Assembly (NCBI GenBank): GCA_964552055.1
Contig: CAZKFL010000050.1
Span: forward strand, 1 to 8,657
Length of the DNA: 8,657 nucleotides
Direction: 5' to 3'
DNA from: VGMD01 sp964552055
GTDB taxonomy: Bacteria > Chlamydiota > Chlamydiia > Chlamydiales > 2-12-FULL-49-11
The position numbers and the translations under genes were made by a program. Each line of letters begins with the position of its first letter. Within the stretch, counting starts at the first letter, position 1. Shown piece after piece: positions 6,803 through 8,657 of this stretch. The notes under the pieces were generated by a model, which saw nothing but the letters and a program-made list of their open reading frames with translations, had not been told where the DNA came from and made no database searches.

Positions 6803-7146
6803 CTGTATAGCTCTAGGATCTTAACGCCGATTGTATCTCCAATTTCTATAATCTCACCTTTTCCAATTACTTTGCCTGACGTAGTTAGATGAACAATTCG
6901 AGGATTAATTTCTATCGGCAATTTATAGCCTGGTTCCATTCGGGAAAGCTCGTCTAAAGTAACTTCAAATCGGCTTACTTCGAGATTAATTTTAATAGGA
7001 ATATCGGCAATTGAAATGGTTTCTAATGAAGCCTCTTCAAGATCAGGTTCTGCTTGTAGATCCTCTTCGGAGCTTTCTTCTAATCCTTCTTCTAATTCTT
7101 CTTCAAATACTTCAAAATCAGAGTTATCTAAATCATCATCTTGCAT
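6799..7146 (-). CDS. sctQ: SctQ C-terminal half: acidic segment plus second SpoA domain
   Basis: 115 residues. Residues about 47-115 form a SpoA (surface presentation of antigens / FliN-like) domain: IPIKINLEVSRFEVTLDELS, then MEPGYKLPIEI and IGDTIGVKILEL. Residues 2-43 are extremely acidic, with 21 Asp/Glu and no Lys/Arg. In most bacteria this is the C-terminal half of a single SctQ, often also made from an internal start. Pseudomonas syringae has it as a separate gene (HrcQB). Here it lies in a different frame from the N-terminal half and overlaps it by 11 nt. The ATG is preceded by a usable ribosome binding site, so separate translation is plausible. The product should dimerise and join the N-terminal SctQ in the cytosolic sorting platform. 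The TGA stop overlaps the pkn5 ATG. Confidence 0.88.
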   Translation of the reverse strand: MQDDDLDNSDFEVFEEELEEGLEESSEEDLQAEPDLEEASLETISIADIPIKINLEVSRFEVTLDELSRMEPGYKLPIEINPRIVHLTTSGKVIGKGEIIEIGDTIGVKILELYR

Positions 7147-7987
7147 GAACAGGCCTCTCAGAATAAGCGTGAAGCAGATCGAGGATTTTAAACTTACCCT
7201 CTTTTAATTTGATTTGGAAAAGGGGGTTTTCGCCAAGTAGCACTTTTAAGCTTCCCTTTTCATTGCTTGGTTTATAAAAAGCATTATCCACTATGATAAA
7301 GTAGCCGGGTTTAAGTGAAAAGAGCTCATCTTCAGTTAATTCAATAGAGCCATTTGTGATGGAAAGAGGGATTTTTATATCGGGAAATTGCCGAGTAATA
7401 TCGGCAAGAGAAAGTCTTTCTTTTGAAAAATAGTTGGAAAAGGAGTCCTTAAATTTCGAGGAGAGAATAAGCCTGCCCCAAACTCTTGATTCACCATGCA
7501 CGAGCGCGACATCAATTGCATACCCCTTATCTTCTAATGGACTTTCTTTAGCTAGCTTTAAAGAAAACTCTTTAAATAGAGGGGTTTTACTAAGTCCTTC
7601 CATAGCAACAAGTATTGCGTATCGATAGATTCCTTTGATGAGCTCTGGATTCTCTAGCTCTAACGCCTTTTCGTAAAGATCCTTTGACCAAGAAACAAAA
7701 GTTTTGAGATCTTCATAGGCCATTACCCAAAAACATTCACCTTCTATTGGAGTTGCCCCCAAAGCAATAGAAATAGGGGAGGCCCCAAGACCTGTGAAAT
7801 AATTGGACTGAGTTTTCCATTCTTTTGCTCCAATTTCAATGGAAAACGGTAAAATTCCTAATTCAGAGGAGACTAAAGCCGAAAGTTCGTCTGTAGGAAA
7901 TGCGGCTGAAAAGGAAAATGAAGGGATGTTAATTACCTCTTTAAGTTCATTTTCAATAGGTTGTATCCAGGATGGAGAGGTCTTCAT
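7136..7987 (-). CDS. sctQ: SctQ N-terminal half, ending after the first SpoA domain
   Basis: 283 residues starting ATG at 7987, which overlaps the sctP stop as ATGA. Residues 1-195 are the divergent N-terminal region typical of SctQ. Residues about 201-275 are a SpoA domain: IPLSITNGSIELTEDELFSL, KPGYFIIVD and IKLKEGKFKILDL. The frame then stops 8 residues later, at TGA 7136-7138. The usual second SpoA domain is absent from this protein and is encoded immediately downstream in another frame. C. trachomatis CdsQ is a single protein of about 373 residues. The two pieces here total 398 residues, so nothing appears lost. It acts as a cytoplasmic C-ring/sorting-platform protein binding the C-terminal piece and the ATPase regulators. 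A purine run (AAGGGAAA) lies upstream of the start, but at a longer than ideal distance. A native split, a programmed frameshift, or a sequencing error are all possible explanations for the break. Confidence 0.88.
   Translation of the reverse strand: MKTSPSWIQPIENELKEVINIPSFSFSAAFPTDELSALVSSELGILPFSIEIGAKEWKTQSNYFTGLGASPISIALGATPIEGECFWVMAYEDLKTFVSWSKDLYEKALELENPELIKGIYRYAILVAMEGLSKTPLFKEFSLKLAKESPLEDKGYAIDVALVHGESRVWGRLILSSKFKDSFSNYFSKERLSLADITRQFPDIKIPLSITNGSIELTEDELFSLKPGYFIIVDNAFYKPSNEKGSLKVLLGENPLFQIKLKEGKFKILDLLHAYSERPVHAR
7154..7159 (-). promoter_or_regulatory. Ribosome binding site deciding the sctQ C-terminal start
   Basis: On the minus strand GAGAGG lies 7 bases upstream of the ATG at 7146, inside the last codons of the N-terminal sctQ frame. 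It is one of the better Shine-Dalgarno-like sites in the window. It supports independent initiation of the C-terminal half instead of, or in addition to, a frameshifted fusion. Confidence 0.5.
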
Positions 7988-8544
7988 TTTTTGCTATTTC
8001 CCTTTTTGACCGGAGAATAGCTCAAGCGCTTCGATTTGGGAAGAGAAAAAACAGGAGCATCTAAAAATGGAGGAGAAATAGCGAATGAAAAATTAGGTAG
8101 TGCTGCCTGAAGTGCGAGAACTAACTCCCTTTGTTTCTGTGAGATAAGAGCGCCTGTTTGTTCTGATCCAAAAAAAGATATATGGAAAGATTGAGGCGCA
8201 GTATCATATTGATCAATAATGACTTCAACCATTTCAAAAGAAGGTAACTCAATTGTGAGTTTTGTTTGCATTACACCTGATTTTTGTTGAATTTCAATTT
8301 CAGTAGGCAGGGGCTCAATTAAAGAAATCAATTCTGTTGGCAAATTCTCAATTAGTTTGGAGAACGGAACAGGTGTTTGAATAGGAGCAAGTTGCGCTAC
8401 AACAGGTCCATCCATAAGAACAGGCTCTTTATCCTCTTCACAATCATCATCAGCCATCAATTCTCTAAATTTTTGAGGGATTATTTTGAAAGAAGACTCA
8501 GTTCCAACTTTGTTGTTAATTTCTGTTGAAAAGGTAGGTTTCAT
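7984..8544 (-). CDS. sctP: SctP-like needle-length / substrate-switch protein (CdsP)
   Basis: 186 residues, directly upstream of sctQ and overlapping it as ATGA. Assignment rests on gene order (cdsP precedes cdsQ in Chlamydia) and on the C-terminal half. Residues about 90-160 (VMQTKLTIELPSFEMVEVII, then SFHISFFGSEQTGALISQKQ, a helix, and NFSFAISPP) fit the compact FliK/YscP-type C-terminal (T3S4) fold that signals the switch from needle subunits to later substrates. The N-terminal half is polar, acidic around residues 31-40 (ADDDCEEDKE) and Pro-rich, consistent with a short secreted ruler. The extreme C-terminus is basic (KSKR, VKKGNSKK). C. trachomatis CT671 is about 283 residues, so this copy is short. 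There is no clear Shine-Dalgarno before the ATG at 8544; the in-frame ATG at codon 30 is an alternative. No sctO is visible upstream because the window ends. Confidence 0.6.
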   Translation of the reverse strand: MKPTFSTEINNKVGTESSFKIIPQKFRELMADDDCEEDKEPVLMDGPVVAQLAPIQTPVPFSKLIENLPTELISLIEPLPTEIEIQQKSGVMQTKLTIELPSFEMVEVIIDQYDTAPQSFHISFFGSEQTGALISQKQRELVLALQAALPNFSFAISPPFLDAPVFSLPKSKRLSYSPVKKGNSKK

Positions 8545-8581
8545 CGGATCATTTTATAGGAAATTCACTTCTAAATCTACT

Positions 8582-8609
8582 ATTATATGTATTTTTAATT
8601 GGGGGTCAG
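8582..8609 (-). promoter_or_regulatory. Candidate promoter for the sctP-sctQ-pkn5 unit
   Basis: On the minus strand a perfect -10 TATAAT (8582-8587) sits 37 bases upstream of the sctP ATG. Sixteen bases further upstream is CTGACC (8604-8609, 4/6 to TTGACA), which falls inside the arm of the terminal palindrome. If functional, the repeat would supply the -35 element. The -10 is an exact consensus match but the local DNA is AT-rich, and the unit might instead be transcribed from genes beyond the window. Confidence 0.35.
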
Positions 8610-8657
8610 ACGTCATGTGTTCATGTGTCACACATGAACACATGACGTCTGACCCCC
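8601..8657. repeat. Perfect 28-bp inverted repeat (57 bp) at the window edge
   Basis: The left arm 8601-8628 is the exact reverse complement of 8630-8657, with a single base between them. The outer end is GGGGGTCAGACGTC / GACGTCTGACCCCC. The inner part of each arm is itself a tandem duplication of the octamer TCATGTGT (8613-8620, 8621-8628). The 'GGGGTCAGAC' style ends resemble REP-type palindromes linked to RAYT (Y1) transposases, as far as I recall. It lies 57 bases upstream of sctP and stops exactly at the window end, so a contig break in a repeat, or an assembly snap-back, must be considered. Confidence 0.85.

Noticed and set aside
7016..7207. Plus-strand Ser-rich open frame over the sctQ junction
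   Set aside because: The serine-rich product is just the antisense reading of the acidic Glu/Asp codons of the SctQ C-terminal gene.

Overview
The window is low-GC DNA carrying part of a chlamydial-type non-flagellar type III secretion (T3SS) locus. All convincing genes are on the minus strand. Read from the right end, the order is SctP-like protein, SctQ, a Ser/Thr kinase of the Pkn5 type, the secretin SctC, and a lipoprotein. From established knowledge, Chlamydia has the same core order (cdsN-cdsO-cdsP-cdsQ-pkn5-cdsC). A protein kinase between sctQ and sctC is close to diagnostic of Chlamydiae. The protein lengths differ from the pathogenic Chlamydia genes, SctQ is split, and short repeat elements lie between genes. 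I therefore infer an environmental (amoeba or arthropod-associated) chlamydia rather than a Chlamydia species. This is inferred from gene order and motifs; no database search was possible.

Layout, right to left. 8601-8657 is a perfect 28-bp inverted repeat with a one-base centre that ends exactly at the window edge. 8544 to 5195 is a tightly coupled unit: sctP, sctQ N-terminal half, sctQ C-terminal half, pkn5. Every junction is a start/stop overlap (ATGA, an 11-nt overlap, ATGA). 4703-5194 is a 492-bp gap holding a roughly 223-bp element with long imperfect terminal inverted repeats, followed by a plausible promoter for the second unit. 4702 to 106 is that second unit: sctC, then a TPR-like lipoprotein whose start overlaps the sctC stop by 8 nt. 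The first 105 bases hold only weak coding potential.

How the parts fit together. SctQ (two SpoA domains, here on separate genes) builds the cytosolic sorting platform. The SctP-like protein would set needle length and substrate switching. The kinase has an intact catalytic core joined to what looks like a degenerate SpoIIE/PPM phosphatase fold, and could be a regulator or a substrate of the machine. SctC is the outer-membrane secretin, with an unusually long periplasmic stack of an N0 domain, two N1/N2-like modules and six further tandem N1-like modules. The lipoprotein coupled to it is a candidate pilotin or assembly factor.

The points most worth following up are the physical split of SctQ between its two SpoA domains, the expanded secretin, the kinase/pseudophosphatase fusion, the TPR lipoprotein, and the two inverted-repeat elements bounding the transcription units.
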